From contig NZ_JACSIT010000100.1 of NCBI RefSeq assembly GCF_014349155.1, forward strand, positions 124,001 through 188,000: DNA of 64,000 bases, read 5' to 3'. The notes beneath the pieces were generated by a model that saw only the letters and a list, made by a program, of their open reading frames with translations, was not told the origin of the DNA and searched no databases. Each line of letters begins with the position of its first letter. Positions within the stretch are counted from its first letter, which is position 1. The DNA is from Neolewinella lacunae. Its GTDB lineage: Bacteria; Bacteroidota; Bacteroidia; Chitinophagales; Saprospiraceae. Shown here piece by piece: positions 63,581 to 64,000 of the stretch. The translations under genes were made by a program, and so were the position numbers.

Positions 63581-64000
63581 ATGACCAACGAACAATTAAA
63601 GGCCCTCAAAGACCGTCTGGCCCTCCTCAAAGGCTACCTGAACGTGGAGCAGCGCAGCTTCCAGCTCGAAGACCTCACCCAGCAGAGCCTCAACCCCAAT
63701 TTCTGGGACGACAGCAAGGCCGCCGAAGTCATCATGAAGCAGGTCCAGAGCCACAAGAGCTGGATCGGCCAGTACCAGAAAGTCGCCGAGCGCGTCGATG
63801 AGCTGGAAATCCTCCAGGAGTTCCTCCGCGAAGGCGAAGGCACCGAAGAAGAGCTCGACGCCCGCTACGCCGAAACCGTCGATATCCTCGACGACGCCGA
63901 ATTCCGCGCCACCCTCAACCGACCGGAAGACGAACTGGGCTGCATCCTCCAGATCAACGCCGGGGCCGGGGGGACGGAGGCCAACGACTGGGCGGAGATG
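63581..64000 (+). CDS. prfB: Peptide chain release factor 2 (partial, 5' end)
   Basis: The first 140 codons of RF2, which recognises UGA and UAA stops. It starts MTNEQLKALKDRLALLKGYL and reaches the conserved NAGAGGTEANDWAEM (GGQ domain follows outside the window). At the place where many prfB genes have the programmed +1 frameshift (after RGYL), the frame here continues without a stop (GYLNVEQR). TATCTTCG at about 63521-63528 could be the -7 box. Confidence 0.95.
   Translation, partial: MTNEQLKALKDRLALLKGYLNVEQRSFQLEDLTQQSLNPNFWDDSKAAEVIMKQVQSHKSWIGQYQKVAERVDELEILQEFLREGEGTEEELDARYAETVDILDDAEFRATLNRPEDELGCILQINAGAGGTEANDWAEM

Overview
The window is a GC-rich chromosomal segment of a Bacteroidota, most likely a Saprospiria/Lewinella-like organism (inference). 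The evidence is promoters of the TTTG-N19/20-TAnnTTTG type, a type IX secretion C-terminal sorting domain, DUF4286 and DUF4295 proteins, an atpDC pair split from the rest of the ATP synthase genes, and an rpmB-rpmG-DUF4295 cluster.

Layout. 1-10.3 kb: end of a DUF3667-like membrane protein, GntP permease, DUF4286 protein, murA, rfbD, a hypothetical, aroC, a lipoprotein and a secreted ELW/MopE-repeat protein. 10.3-23.6 kb: alpha/beta hydrolase, DUF2207 protein, metH carrying a large foreign insertion, SulP transporter, TetR regulator, and a propeller sensor kinase. 23.8-30.4 kb: a propionyl-CoA to succinyl-CoA operon (BCCP, short MutA-like protein, biotin carboxylase, methylmalonyl-CoA mutase, carboxyltransferase). 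30.6-36.2 kb: flavoprotein, an AT-rich island with an orphan gene, the NamZ muramidase, and a DnaQ/GIY-YIG nuclease. 36.3-40.6 kb: mreB-mreC-mreD-mrdA shape genes. 41-50.5 kb: M16-like protein, LacI regulator with an ECF sigma factor, atpD-atpC, sugar nucleotidyltransferase, CreD, HemJ. 50.8-62.4 kb: aminotransferase, rsmA, M20 amidohydrolase, HEAT/cyclophilin lipoprotein, DUF1232 protein, HD-PycTM protein, SNF2 helicase, CPBP protease. 62.5-64 kb: tRNA-Arg(ACG), rpmB, rpmG, a DUF4295 gene and the start of prfB.

Most genes are core housekeeping. The unusual content is in the repeats. (1) metH contains an in-frame insertion of about 250 codons encoding a DUF559 (Vsr-like nuclease) domain, bounded by a perfect 38-bp inverted repeat. 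(2) About 15 exact or degenerate copies of an 18-bp NotI-containing motif, often with a CCTTGCTCCTT-like left arm, lie in intergenic DNA and in frame inside several genes. (3) Solo GC-rich hairpins resembling the DUF559 ends sit next to two of those motifs. (4) A 28-bp inverted repeat brackets the AT-rich island. (5) Several intergenic families of short tandem repeats and structured repeats are present.
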